Below are positions 23,598-32,783 of a stretch of DNA of 64,000 bases, in pieces; within the stretch, counting starts at the first letter, position 1; the number at the start of each line of letters is the position of its first letter. The notes under the pieces are model-generated. The model had not been told where the DNA came from. It did not search any database and was given only the letters and a program-made list of their open reading frames with translations. The DNA is taken from positions 4,836,001 through 4,900,000 of the forward strand of contig NZ_JBPJAQ010000001.1 in the NCBI RefSeq assembly GCF_051172195.1, written 5' to 3'. A program made the position numbers and the translations under genes. This DNA is from Paludibaculum fermentans_A. GTDB taxonomy: Bacteria > Acidobacteriota > Terriglobia > Bryobacterales > Bryobacteraceae.

Positions 23598-24970
23598 TCC
23601 GCGCCTATAACGTGGGCTGCGGGGATTGCATTTACGTTCGCATTCCGAGTCCGGACGATGGATTCCACATCCTCATTGATTGCGGCAAGAAAGGTGGCGA
23701 TGGGTTACTGAAGCAGGCTATCGAACACCTGCAAGGCGAGTTGCCAAAAGGCAAGAAGGCCGGGACGAAGCGGCTGGACCTGATTGTCGCCACGCACCGG
23801 CACGAAGACCACCTGAAGGGCTTCAATCCCGAATGGTTCGAGAACATCGAGGTACAGAACATCTGGCTGAGCGCCGCGATGGATCCCAAGCATCCACAAG
23901 CGGAGGGCGTGCGGAAGATGCGGGCGATCGCTACGCAGGCGATGCGGGCGTTGATGGAGAGCGGACGCGCGCTGAGCCCCGAAGTGGAGCTCCTGGCCAG
24001 CTTGTATGGGGTGAGCAACGATGCTGCCGACAAGTTGCTGATGGAGGAACTGCCGGCCGCCAACAAGATCAAGCCGAAGTACGTACACCGAGGGCAGACA
24101 GGCCGCGAACTCGAACTGGAGCTACCCGCCCAGACAGCCATCCACATTCTGGCTCCGGAAGAGAACATCGACGGGTTCTATCTGGGCAAAGAGGGGGCCG
24201 CGACGTTGAAGGGCTTCCGCGGCGTCGCCGGGAATGGAGGTGAAGCGGCGGCTGCTGCCGTGCCCGAACCTGCCGCGGAGGCGCCGGAGAATATCAGCGC
24301 GGCGGATTTCCGGGTGCTGCAGAGCCGGATGGTCTCCAATGCGCTGGCGTTCGCGGCGAAGGAGTCGTCCATCCAAAACAACCTGAGCGTGGTCCTGCTG
24401 ATCGAGTGGAAGAAGCGCCGGCTGCTGTTTGTGGGCGACGCGGAGTGGGAGGGTGAGTTCAAGGATGGCCGTCACAACGGGAGCTGGAATGTGATGTGGG
24501 AAATGCACAAGGAGGGACTGCTTCAGAGTCCGGTGGACTTCCTGAAGATCGGGCACCATGGGAGCATCAACGCGACGCCGCCGCCGCGTGACGACAGCCC
24601 GGCGGCCAGGAAAGCTCCGGAGGGAGGCATATACGACCTGCTGGACGCGATCCTGCCGGTCCCGAAGGCGGGCCGCCAGCCGAAGGCCCAGGCGATTATT
24701 TCGACCGAGCGCGAATTCTACAACCCAATTCCCGAATGCAAGGTGATGGTGGATGTGGCCCGGCGCGTGAGGAACACCCGCAATTACGGCGCGAGTTTCG
24801 CGGCGGCAGGCATCGAGCCGGAGTCGCTGTGGGCTACGCCGAAGGCGAAGAAGAACAAGTTCTACGAAACGTATGAGAAGAGCTTTCTTGACCAGCCGCA
24901 GCCGCTGCGAACCGATCTCGAGTTCGCGCTGCAGGGCAGTCACTTCGTAGAGGTGGAGATCGAAGAGTAG
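23579..24970 (+). CDS. ComEC-like metallo-beta-lactamase-fold hydrolase
   Basis: 463 residues with a perfect AGGAGG before the ATG. The fold landmarks are NVGCGDCIYVR near 11, the metal ligand motif HRHEDH near 66-71 (HxHxDH), FVGDAEWEGEF near 285 and KIGHHGSINATPP near 322. This resembles the ComEC/Rec2 C-terminal hydrolase class, but there are no membrane segments. The extended insert between the strands (residues 95-240) is unlike short hydrolases. It probably hydrolyses a phosphodiester or nucleotide. The overlap with the protease gene implies a joint function. Confidence 0.75.
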   Translation: MADKLLIRAYNVGCGDCIYVRIPSPDDGFHILIDCGKKGGDGLLKQAIEHLQGELPKGKKAGTKRLDLIVATHRHEDHLKGFNPEWFENIEVQNIWLSAAMDPKHPQAEGVRKMRAIATQAMRALMESGRALSPEVELLASLYGVSNDAADKLLMEELPAANKIKPKYVHRGQTGRELELELPAQTAIHILAPEENIDGFYLGKEGAATLKGFRGVAGNGGEAAAAAVPEPAAEAPENISAADFRVLQSRMVSNALAFAAKESSIQNNLSVVLLIEWKKRRLLFVGDAEWEGEFKDGRHNGSWNVMWEMHKEGLLQSPVDFLKIGHHGSINATPPPRDDSPAARKAPEGGIYDLLDAILPVPKAGRQPKAQAIISTEREFYNPIPECKVMVDVARRVRNTRNYGASFAAAGIEPESLWATPKAKKNKFYETYEKSFLDQPQPLRTDLEFALQGSHFVEVEIEE

Positions 24971-25580
24971 CCCAGCCGCTAGCTTGTGCGGCTGACGAGG
25001 TCGCAGTGCGGGCGAGGCTCTACGAAGGGAAGAAAACGGGAAGAACTGGCTTTGATCCCTCAGTAGCGGTGGATTGCGGTTGCTGAGGGGCTGGCCAGCG
25101 CCTGGCGGATGAGGAATTCACCCGCCATTCCCGGAGTGGCGAAGAGAACTAGAAGAAATGGCTTTGATCGCTCAGCGGCAGTGGATTGGGGGTGCTGCCG
25201 GCTTGTCAGAGCGGACGGGCTGAGCCAATGCGTCATTTCCTCTCGGGGAGTGAATAAAACGCGAATAAATGGCTTTGATCGCTCAAAATCCAAGGATTCA
25301 ATGCCGCTTCCACCCGAGCGGAAGCCTCCGGCGGCCGAGGTGCGGAGATTTGAGTGTCAAAGATCGGCTGGGTGCGGACAGGCCGCGGGATCCAGCGTGC
25401 GGATTGTATACCCCTGTCCAAAGCTTCTATGGCGATGCGGGCCGCAAGTGGTTGGAAATGGGTGGCGAAAAAGATTTTGGACCGTGGGGACCGGTTCTGC
25501 GCCCGTGGGACGTTTCGGGATTCTCCGGCCGATCCCGGAGGGTTTTTCGATCCTGAAGACGGGGCGGTCTCCTTCCCATT
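24971..25580. other. Non-coding region with hairpin and 111-bp tandem repeats
   Basis: 610 bases without a credible gene. CAGCCGC at 24973-24979 pairs with GCGGCTG at 24988-24994, just past the hydrolase stop; this may be its terminator although there is no T-tract. From about 25041 to 25299 there are two full and one partial copies of an imperfect 111-112-bp repeat, described separately. Nothing recognisable lies between 25300 and 25580. Confidence 0.5.
25041..25299. repeat. Imperfect 111-bp tandem repeat
   Basis: The core AAGAANTGGCTTTGATCNCT starts at 25041, 25153 and about 25264, so units are 112 and 111 bp. Copies 1 and 2 share about 45 bp after the core start (to the GTGCTG/TTGCTG end), and the remainder of each unit is related but diverged. 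Read on the minus strand the unit encodes an ERSKPF-containing segment repeated at 37-residue spacing, but the frame is short and lacks a normal start. A degenerate repeat is the safer call. Confidence 0.6.
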
Positions 25581-26759
25581 TCAGAGTTGCCTGAGCGCGG
25601 CCACGATTTCCTTTCTTGCCGCCGAGGCCGCCGGGATGAGTCCACCGAGCCCGCCGACCAGGAGTGCAAAGGCGATGCCGCCTGCCAGAATCGACGGTGT
25701 GGCGCGGAAGTGGAAGGTGATCTCGCTGAAGGTGACCGAGTTGCCGATGCCAGTTTCGAGGTTGTTGAGCGGGAGCACCAGCAGGCAGCCGAGGATGCCG
25801 CCGAACAGACTGAGCAGGAGGGATTCGAGTACGAAGCTGGTGAGGATTCCAAGACGGGAGAAGCCCAGCACGCGGAGCGTGCCGATTTCCGCCGAGCGCT
25901 GTGCGACCGAGGCGTACATCGTATTCATCGAGGCAAAGCTCGATCCCACGGCCATGATGATGGCAACGAAGACGCCCAGTGTCAGAACAGGCCTTCCTGA
26001 CTCGGACTGCTCTGCGTAGTACTTCCTTTCGGGCACGGCAACGACGTGGAGCCGGTTGTCATTGACCAAGGTATTCAGCAGCGCCTGCATGGAGACTTCG
26101 CCGGAGGCGCGGAGGAGCGCCGAGCTGAGCGTGGTTTCGCGGTTCTGATCGGAAGCCAGTTGGTAGAGATCGCAGAAAAGTTCACTGTTGGCGGCCGAGC
26201 GGCCGGCGTCCATCACGCCCACCACCTGCCAGTCGCCTTTGCCGAACTGCAAGGTCCCGCCGAGGCGCGCCATGGGGTAGCGATGGGCGATGCCCTGGCC
26301 CACCACGACTTCGCGGCGGCCCGGCTGGAACATGCGGCCCTGCGTGAGCCTGATCCCGGAGCCGCGGATGGCGAGGCCGTCCTGGGTGAGCCCGCGCACG
26401 TTGATGTTGATGCCTGACGGAATCGCGGGGTTTTCGAGGACAATCACCGTCACGAGTTCCAGCGAGGCCAGCGGCTCGCCCCTGGCGTCCCGGGCGATGC
26501 CCGGCTGGGTTCTCATGATCCGGAACGCCTCCTGCGTCAGGGTGGAGTTCAACTCAGCGGTCGAGCCTTTGCGCATCACCAGAAGATTGAGTGGATGCCC
26601 GGTGCCGGCCAGGGCCACGCGCAGGCCTTCCACCATGGTGAGAATGCTGAGGAGCACGGCCACGGTGAGTGCGATGCCAAGCGCGGTCATGATGGTTGTG
26701 GTGCGGCGCGCCAGCAAGTTGCGGAGATTGTAGGAGAAGGGAAGGGCCATTTCAGTCAT
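25581..26759 (-). CDS. FtsX/MacB-type ABC transporter permease
   Basis: 392 residues. An N-terminal helix is followed by a periplasmic MacB-like domain (VIVLENPAIPSGININVRGL and FQPGRREVVVGQGIAHRYP), and three C-terminal helices near residues 265-385 (GVFVAIIMAVGSSFASMNTMYASVAQRSAEIGTLRVLG spans the start of the FtsX core). It overlaps the upstream permease by 8 bp. Family members form a mechanotransmission exporter with an ATPase, but no ATPase gene follows within the window. Confidence 0.85.
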   Translation of the reverse strand: MTEMALPFSYNLRNLLARRTTTIMTALGIALTVAVLLSILTMVEGLRVALAGTGHPLNLLVMRKGSTAELNSTLTQEAFRIMRTQPGIARDARGEPLASLELVTVIVLENPAIPSGININVRGLTQDGLAIRGSGIRLTQGRMFQPGRREVVVGQGIAHRYPMARLGGTLQFGKGDWQVVGVMDAGRSAANSELFCDLYQLASDQNRETTLSSALLRASGEVSMQALLNTLVNDNRLHVVAVPERKYYAEQSESGRPVLTLGVFVAIIMAVGSSFASMNTMYASVAQRSAEIGTLRVLGFSRLGILTSFVLESLLLSLFGGILGCLLVLPLNNLETGIGNSVTFSEITFHFRATPSILAGGIAFALLVGGLGGLIPAASAARKEIVAALRQL

Positions 26760-27912
26760 TCACCCGCAGTGCCTCGAGAATGGGGCGGCGGGCCGCGGCG
26801 CAGGCCGGGAGCAGTGAACTGACGAGGCCGATGATCAGCGAGACGCCGAGCCCTATGACGAGTATGGAGGGGGGCACGATGAGCTGGCTGAAATCGGCCC
26901 CGACGGCGGGCGCATTGCGCAGCACGCCGCACAGGAGTGAGGCCAGGCCCAGGCCGAGCAGACCGCCTGCCAGCGAGATCAGAAGCGCTTCTGCGACGAG
27001 CAGTCCCAGGATGAGGCGCGGCGGGAAGCCAAGCGCCTTGAGCACGCCCACTCCCCGGGTGCGTTCGCGCACGGCCATCGACATCGTATTTCCGGTGACC
27101 AACAGAATGGTGAAGGTGACGGCCGCGCTGATCGAGAGCAGGAATACCTTGACGTTGCCGAGGAAAGCGAGGAAGGCCAACTGGAATGCTTTCTCCGTTT
27201 CCGTCTTCGTCCGGAGCGGCGCGTTACGGAACTGATGGTCGATGCCCCGGATGACGGCGGTGGCGTTATCCGGCCTGTCGATGCGCACCATGAATGCACC
27301 GATGCGATCCCGTTCGGCCGGCTGGAGCGATTCATTCAGGTAGTCGTAGTGGAAGTACAGGGACTCATCTTCGGCGGTGCCGGCATGGAAGATGCCGCGG
27401 ATGACCAGTTCCATGTCGACCGGAATGATGTCGCCCTTCAGGGTGATGCGGTCGCCCAGGTGCATGCCCAACTGCCGGGCGGTGCGGATGCCGACGATGG
27501 CTCCGGTGCGGTCCTGCAGAAAGGCCTGCTTTTCCTGCTCACCGAGGCGGAATTCAGGGAAGATGCGGAACAGCTGCCCAGGCTCGACGGCGAAGCGGGC
27601 GAAGGACTCACTGGGTTTGTTGTCCTTGTAGGAGCCGGCGAAGAACTGATAGATGATCGCCTCCTGAACGCCCGGCACTTTTCGAATGAGCGGCAGATAG
27701 GAGCGCAGCAGCGGGTTTGCGAGCGAGACCCTGTTGCGGACGATCAGGCGGTGCGCCTGGTGCTCTGGCGGGTCGGATTGAAAGAACGAGCGGTAGAGCG
27801 CCATGAGCACTCCCAAGAGGCAGAGCGAGGCGGCGAGGCTGAAGACCGTGAGGAGCGTGCGCCGCTTATTGCGGAGGGTGTTCTTCACGACGAAGGGAAG
27901 GTGTCGAAGCAT
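26752..27912 (-). CDS. FtsX/MacB-type ABC transporter permease
   Basis: 386 residues. LRHLPFVVKNTLRNKRRTLLTVFSLAASLCLLGV is the first membrane segment region, then a periplasmic domain with QVLRIFPEFRLGEQEK-like sequence near 110-130, and C-terminal helices carrying SMAVRERTRGVGVLKALGFPP, a diagnostic FtsX block. It is the paralogue of the downstream permease and lies 56 bp after the TonB receptor gene. The pair would form a heterodimeric permease. Confidence 0.85.
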   Translation of the reverse strand: MLRHLPFVVKNTLRNKRRTLLTVFSLAASLCLLGVLMALYRSFFQSDPPEHQAHRLIVRNRVSLANPLLRSYLPLIRKVPGVQEAIIYQFFAGSYKDNKPSESFARFAVEPGQLFRIFPEFRLGEQEKQAFLQDRTGAIVGIRTARQLGMHLGDRITLKGDIIPVDMELVIRGIFHAGTAEDESLYFHYDYLNESLQPAERDRIGAFMVRIDRPDNATAVIRGIDHQFRNAPLRTKTETEKAFQLAFLAFLGNVKVFLLSISAAVTFTILLVTGNTMSMAVRERTRGVGVLKALGFPPRLILGLLVAEALLISLAGGLLGLGLASLLCGVLRNAPAVGADFSQLIVPPSILVIGLGVSLIIGLVSSLLPACAAARRPILEALRVND

Positions 27913-27968
27913 GGAGGATCCTGCTCAACTGGATGTCGATGGCAGACGGCGTTTGTTTTTGGACGGCG

Positions 27969-30302
27969 TCAGAACTTCCAGTCGATGCCCACGAGCGGAA
28001 AGAGGCCTTCCTGGCGGAAGTTTTCCGAACGGTTGGTGTTCTGGTTCCACCTGACTCCCACGACATTGCGGCGATCGAAGACGTTCTGGATGCCGACCCA
28101 GAACAGGAGCGGTTTGTTGCGGACGGTAAATGTCCGGTCGAAGCGAAAGTCCGGCCGGAAGTAAGCCGGGGCACGCAGGCCGTTGACGCGCGTGAGGTCG
28201 TAGATCTCGCGATTCTGCGCAGTGGAGAGCGCCTCGTTGAAGGGTGTATAGGGGCGCCCGGACATGGCGCGGAAGGAGGCCGAGACATCCCACTTGCTGG
28301 TGAGCTTGTAGCCGGCGACGGCGTTGAAGACCACCGGGTAGTCGTAGGTGCCGGGCCGGCGCACGCCATCGAGGCCAGAGAACCTGGTGCTGGAGATCGA
28401 CAGGTTGGTTTGGGCAAACCAGCGGCCGCGGAACTTCTTCTCGAGGAAGAACTCAATGCCTCGCGCCCTGCCCCGTCCGGCGCTGGTGTAAGGCATGAGA
28501 ATCTCCGTGACGTCGAAGGTGTCGCCAGCGCTGGCGAGCGAGAAGCTGGGGAACTGCAGGGAGACGGGATAGTCCCGGTAGTCTTTCTGGTAAGCCTCGA
28601 CAGTCATCCGAACCGTAGGACCAAAGATGTAGGTGAGGCCCGCCACGATGTGGTTGGCTCGAATGGGTGTGAGGCGGCGGTTCTGTGGAAATGATTCGAT
28701 CAAGAGGAAGAGCGGCTGCTGATAGTAGTGGCCATAGCTGGCGCGCAGGCTGAGCTTGTCGTTGAGCCTGTAGCTGAGCCCCACGCGGGGGCTGAACCGG
28801 TTCTTATTCAGGACCTGATAGTTGTCGAATCGGCCACCCCAGGTGAGGTTGAGGCGGTTGGTGAGATTGCGGGTGGATTGAAAGTAGGCCCCGGTCTGGT
28901 AGGCCAGGAAGTTCCTGTCCAGGGTGAAGGGGTTGATGTCGCGGACTTCGGAGAACGCGTTATCGACGCCCAGCGGCTGTGCCGTGTTGTAGCGGATGCG
29001 AAAGGTCTTGAAGCTGCCGCCCACCTGGGTCTTGCCCAGGAGGGGCAGATCGGTGGTGAGGTCGTACTTCAGGGTGGTTTCGCCTTCGTGATTGTTTTCG
29101 CGGTAGAGGAGCGGCGTCTCGGAGACAGGCAGACCGTAGCGGCCGACGTCCTTTACGGCCTGGCTGACGCGGGCCTCGGAATGGCTGACTCCGAACAGGC
29201 CGACACCGTGGGCGCCGAACAGGTGCTGCCAGTTGAGTCCGGTGGCGAAGCGGCGTCCTTTGTAGTTGACGTCGACGCTCTGCGGATCGGTGGATTTGGG
29301 ATCGAGTTTGGGGGCGAGGTGAATGCCGTCGAGGGCGCTGAAGTTCACCAGCCAGATGCGGTCTCGCGGAGTGAGGTCATAGAGCGCTTTGGTATTGAAG
29401 GTGTAGATGACGGGGGGCGAGTTATCGAACGCTGATTTGACGACCTCGAGGAAGCTGCGTTTGACGGAGGTGACCCAGGATCCCTTTTTGTTCCGGCCCA
29501 GGGGGCCTTCGAGGATCATGCCGCCCGTGAGGATGCTCATGGAGAGGCGGGCGCTGAAGGCATCGCGGCTGCCTTCGCGCGCGGCGATCTGCAGCACGCT
29601 GGACGTGCGGTTGATGAAGGGGGCAGGGTAGCCGCCGGTCATGAAGTTGACGTCGCGGATGATATCGGCGTCGAGGATGCTGGTGAGGCCGCCGGCGGAG
29701 GCAAAATTGGCGAAGGTGTTGATATTGGGGATTTCGATGTTGTCGACAACGAACAGGTTTTCGAGGGGACTGCCACCCCGGACGATGAGGTCGTTCCGCA
29801 TGGACGAACGGCCGACTCCGACTCCGGGCAACGATTGAACGTAGCGGGAGACGTCCATCTGAGCGACGGAGGATTTGAAGATCTCCTCGCGCTCCACGAG
29901 GAAGCTGGAGGTTTTGATCTCCTCGGGGGCCACGAACACGGACTCAGAGACTGTGATGCTTTGCTGGACCGCGTCCAGGGCGGGCAAAGTGATCTGGACC
30001 TGCGCTTCCAGGCCTGCCCGGACGCTGACCGGTGCGCTGGTGAAGGGTTGGAGTTGGGGGGCCGCGATCTGCAGTTGATAGTCGCCGACGCGGATTTCGG
30101 TGAGCCGGAACGCGCCCCGTTCATCGGTCGCCACGCAGCGCGTGGTGGTGAGGACGCAGACGCGGACCGCGGCCGCGGGAGCTTCCGCTTTGCCGACGAC
30201 GTTTCCGGTGATGGCGCCCACCCCGGCGGTATCCTGGCCGCGGAGGAGCAAGAGGCCGCCCAGCAGGAGGCATGTGAACTTCGAACACTTGACACCGTTC
30301 AT
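27969..30302 (-). CDS. TonB-dependent receptor with N-terminal carboxypeptidase-regulatory domain
   Basis: 777 residues. A signal peptide (LLLGGLLLL) precedes a carboxypeptidase-regulatory-like domain (ITGNVVGKAEAPAAAVRV, residues 28-110). The plug domain includes VQSLPGVGVGRSSMRNDLIVRGG, and the rest is a beta-barrel with a C-terminal aromatic end (GIDWKF). It imports or binds a substrate across the outer membrane. Being directly upstream of two MacB permeases, it may work in an efflux or uptake unit with them. ATG 30302 (MNGVKC) begins the signal peptide; the longer frame from 30437 is rejected. Confidence 0.85.
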   Translation of the reverse strand: MNGVKCSKFTCLLLGGLLLLRGQDTAGVGAITGNVVGKAEAPAAAVRVCVLTTTRCVATDERGAFRLTEIRVGDYQLQIAAPQLQPFTSAPVSVRAGLEAQVQITLPALDAVQQSITVSESVFVAPEEIKTSSFLVEREEIFKSSVAQMDVSRYVQSLPGVGVGRSSMRNDLIVRGGSPLENLFVVDNIEIPNINTFANFASAGGLTSILDADIIRDVNFMTGGYPAPFINRTSSVLQIAAREGSRDAFSARLSMSILTGGMILEGPLGRNKKGSWVTSVKRSFLEVVKSAFDNSPPVIYTFNTKALYDLTPRDRIWLVNFSALDGIHLAPKLDPKSTDPQSVDVNYKGRRFATGLNWQHLFGAHGVGLFGVSHSEARVSQAVKDVGRYGLPVSETPLLYRENNHEGETTLKYDLTTDLPLLGKTQVGGSFKTFRIRYNTAQPLGVDNAFSEVRDINPFTLDRNFLAYQTGAYFQSTRNLTNRLNLTWGGRFDNYQVLNKNRFSPRVGLSYRLNDKLSLRASYGHYYQQPLFLLIESFPQNRRLTPIRANHIVAGLTYIFGPTVRMTVEAYQKDYRDYPVSLQFPSFSLASAGDTFDVTEILMPYTSAGRGRARGIEFFLEKKFRGRWFAQTNLSISSTRFSGLDGVRRPGTYDYPVVFNAVAGYKLTSKWDVSASFRAMSGRPYTPFNEALSTAQNREIYDLTRVNGLRAPAYFRPDFRFDRTFTVRNKPLLFWVGIQNVFDRRNVVGVRWNQNTNRSENFRQEGLFPLVGIDWKF

Positions 30303-30325
30303 GATCCAACTCTGCCGTCCCGAAG

Positions 30326-30362
30326 ATTCCCGTTGATTTCCGCCATATTTCCAAATGTTTCC
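30326..30362. promoter_or_regulatory. Four phased direct repeats, likely OmpR-type regulator site
   Basis: ATTCCC at 30326, ATTTCC at 30336 and 30347, and GTTTCC at 30357 are spaced 10, 11 and 10 bp, one helical turn apart. They fill the 112-bp gap between the receptor gene and the divergent response-regulator gene. OmpR-family regulators bind such tandem direct repeats on one DNA face. This is a candidate operator for both divergent units. Confidence 0.5.
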
Positions 30363-30414
30363 GAGAGCGTCCCGGCGGGTTCTCCGTGCGAAACTCGTTG
30401 CAGGGGAACCCCTA

Positions 30415-31119
30415 GTGACAGACGGAGTGATCCACATCCTGCTGGTGGAGGACGATTCGCGGATTGCCCAGATGACCGCCGAATTCCTGACCCGATATCA
30501 GGTGGTGGTGAGCATGGCGAGCGATGGGAAAGCCGCGCTGCGGCATACGCAGCAGACCCGATTCGACGCCATTGTGCTCGACCTGATGTTGCCCGATATG
30601 TCCGGTCTTGCAGTGTGCGAGGCGATCCGGGCGCGGTCCGATGTGCCGATCATCATCGTCACCGCGCTGGGCGAGGAGCCGGACCGGGTGATTGGAATTG
30701 AGCGCGGGGCCGACGACTACGTGACCAAGCCTTTTTCGGCCCGCGAGCTACTGGCTCGAATCCGCGCCGTTGTGCGGCGGGCCCGGGGGCAATTGCGGCC
30801 GTTGAACCAGGCCGTGAGCGTCGGCCAGTTGCGGCTGGATCCAGCGACGCTGCGCGCCTCGTTGGCCGAACGGGAGTTGGAGCTGACGAGCTATGAGTTC
30901 TCGCTGCTCTATGCGCTGGCCGAGCGCGCGGGGCAAGTGCTGAGCCGGGAGCAGTTGCTCGATCTGGCCAATGGGGGCGCCGATGAGGCGTTTGACCGTT
31001 CGATCGATGTGCGGATCTGGAAGCTCCGCCAGAAGCTGGGCGACAATGCGCGGCAGCCACGACTGTTGAAGACGGTGCGAGGGGCGGGGTATGTCCTCAC
31101 AAACGGGCTCGCGGACTAG
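30415..31119 (+). CDS. OmpR-family response regulator
   Basis: 234 residues. The receiver domain has acidic DD in LLVEDDSR near residue 11, the phosphoacceptor Asp in AIVLDLMLPD near 55 and Lys in DDYVTKPFSA near 107. The C-terminal winged HTH spans about 140-230 and ends VRGAGYVLTNG. The GTG at 30415 is chosen because it follows AGGGGA and starts right before the receiver; an upstream ATG at 30355 would cover the phased repeats. The kinase gene overlaps its 3' end by 29 bp. Confidence 0.9.
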   Translation: MTDGVIHILLVEDDSRIAQMTAEFLTRYQVVVSMASDGKAALRHTQQTRFDAIVLDLMLPDMSGLAVCEAIRARSDVPIIIVTALGEEPDRVIGIERGADDYVTKPFSARELLARIRAVVRRARGQLRPLNQAVSVGQLRLDPATLRASLAERELELTSYEFSLLYALAERAGQVLSREQLLDLANGGADEAFDRSIDVRIWKLRQKLGDNARQPRLLKTVRGAGYVLTNGLAD

Positions 31120-32488
31120 GGTGCAGGGTGCGAGCGGGAAGCTGCGGTTCGGGATCTTCGCGCGGGTCTATGCGTTTGACCTTCTTCTGGCTGCGCTAGC
31201 GGTGGCTGCCTGCGTCACGGTGACGCAGTATCTCATCGAAAGCAAGCTCAAACACCAGGTTCACTCCCTGGCGCAATGGGTGATCCAGGAGGCGTTTGAT
31301 GTCCAGGACCCCGCGGCCAGGGGCCGGCTGCTGGCGAGGCTGTATCAGAGCGGGCGAGTGCGCGTGACGCTGTACGATGCCGGCGGCCGCCTGATGAGCA
31401 CGGGCGGACCTGAGTTTCCACTGCCGGGCGCGGAAGAGCTGGCCCGCCTGCGGGTTTCGCGGGAGGAAGGGTTCACCGGGGCAGAGGCCAGACTGTCGGT
31501 GGCTGTGTACCGCGGGGCGTCGCTGCTGGGCTATGGTTTCGTTGGCCCAGCGGAGCCCTTCTCCCTGGCCTTCGAACTGGCGCCCGCGATTCTCGTGCTG
31601 GGCGCGATTGCGCTCATCGCCTGGCCGCTGGCGGTGTCCCTGCTGAAACCTGTGCGGGCATTGGGTGAGGTGATGGGCCGCTTTGGGGCGGGCGACCTGT
31701 CAGCCCGAGTGGACCGACCAGGTAATGACGAAATCGGTGAACTTGCGCGGGGGTTCAACCAACTCGCGGATCGCATCCGGGCGCTGATTCAGTCGGAGAA
31801 GATGCTGCTGGCATCCGTCTCGCACGAGTTGCGAACTCCGTTGCAGAGGGTTCGGTTGGCGCTGGACCTGGCGACCGATGCGGGCGGTGAGCCGGACACC
31901 GCGGATCGGCGGCCCGATGCGCGATATCTGGCCAGCGTATCGGCTGACCTGAACGAGCTCGACGAGCTGCTCTCAGAGATTCTTGTGGTCTCTCGAATGG
32001 ACCAGGCGCGCACGGCATCCGCCAGCGTGCTGACGAAGCAGCCTGTTCCGGCGGATGAGCTACTGGCCGAGTGTGTGGAGCGTTTTGAGGCCGCACACCC
32101 GGAGCGCATCCTGCGGTGGCTGGAAGGCCCGCCGCTGCCGTCGTGCGAGATGGATCCGCGCTTTGTGAGGCGCGCGGTGCTCAACCTGCTGGAGAATGCG
32201 CACCGTTATTCCCCGGGCACGGAGGCCATTGAAATCGCCTCCTGGGCCGAAGATGGCGACCTGGTTGTGGAAGTGAAAGACCGGGGGGCGGGCATTCCGC
32301 GCGAGCTGCAGGGCCGGATCTTCGAACCGTTCTTCCGGGGCGATGCGGCGCGGGTGGATTCTTCCGGCTCCGGCCTGGGGCTGGCGATTGTGCAGCGGAT
32401 TGCGGAGGCGCACGGTGGGCAGGTCTGTGTCGAGAGTGGCGAGTCCGGATCCACCTTCCGGATTGTGCTGCCGCTGGCGGGCGGGTGA
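31091..32488 (+). CDS. Two-component sensor histidine kinase
   Basis: 465 residues. Two membrane segments (residues about 25-47 and 155-178) flank a short periplasmic sensor. A HAMP domain follows (ALGEVMGRFGAGDLSARVD near 195), then HisKA with the phosphoacceptor His in SVSHELRTPL near 240. The HATPase domain has N-box NLLENAHRYSPG near 363, G1 DRGAGIP near 398 and G2 GSGLGLAIVQ near 426. It phosphorylates the regulator encoded just upstream. A GTG at 31121 right after the regulator stop is an alternative start. Confidence 0.9.
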   Translation: MSSQTGSRTRVQGASGKLRFGIFARVYAFDLLLAALAVAACVTVTQYLIESKLKHQVHSLAQWVIQEAFDVQDPAARGRLLARLYQSGRVRVTLYDAGGRLMSTGGPEFPLPGAEELARLRVSREEGFTGAEARLSVAVYRGASLLGYGFVGPAEPFSLAFELAPAILVLGAIALIAWPLAVSLLKPVRALGEVMGRFGAGDLSARVDRPGNDEIGELARGFNQLADRIRALIQSEKMLLASVSHELRTPLQRVRLALDLATDAGGEPDTADRRPDARYLASVSADLNELDELLSEILVVSRMDQARTASASVLTKQPVPADELLAECVERFEAAHPERILRWLEGPPLPSCEMDPRFVRRAVLNLLENAHRYSPGTEAIEIASWAEDGDLVVEVKDRGAGIPRELQGRIFEPFFRGDAARVDSSGSGLGLAIVQRIAEAHGGQVCVESGESGSTFRIVLPLAGG

Positions 32489-32783
32489 GGGCGGGACGGG
32501 GCGGGTCTAGCGTTGCAGTTGGGAGAGTTCTCGCTTGGGCCACGGGCAGGAACGCACGCGACCGAAGCTGAGAAGACCGACTGGCTTGAAGGGCCGATCT
32601 CCGGACGCCTTTTAGAGCAGTGGATGAGGAGGAAAGTGGCTCCAGATCCCCTGCGTACCCAAAAGCTCCTCGGCAAAATATGCCTAATTGCCGGGTATGC
32701 CGTCCCTTCTCCCGGGCCAAGTCATTGAATTCCGGTGTGTGGCGAAGAGATTGCTAATTTCACGGCAGGAGGGCTGAACACAC
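32489..32783. other. Intergenic stretch without a recognisable gene
   Basis: 295 bases between the kinase and the OmpA-family gene. No credible reading frame, terminator or promoter motif was seen apart from the AGGAGGG ribosome binding site of the next gene at its right end. Confidence 0.4.

Noticed and set aside
25060..25293. 77-codon leftward open frame with an internal 37-residue repeat
   Set aside because: No ribosome binding site or known family; more likely decayed repeat DNA, though noted as a finding.
25041..25299. CRISPR-like array
   Set aside because: Units are about 111 bp and imperfect throughout; no short identical repeats with unique spacers and no cas genes.
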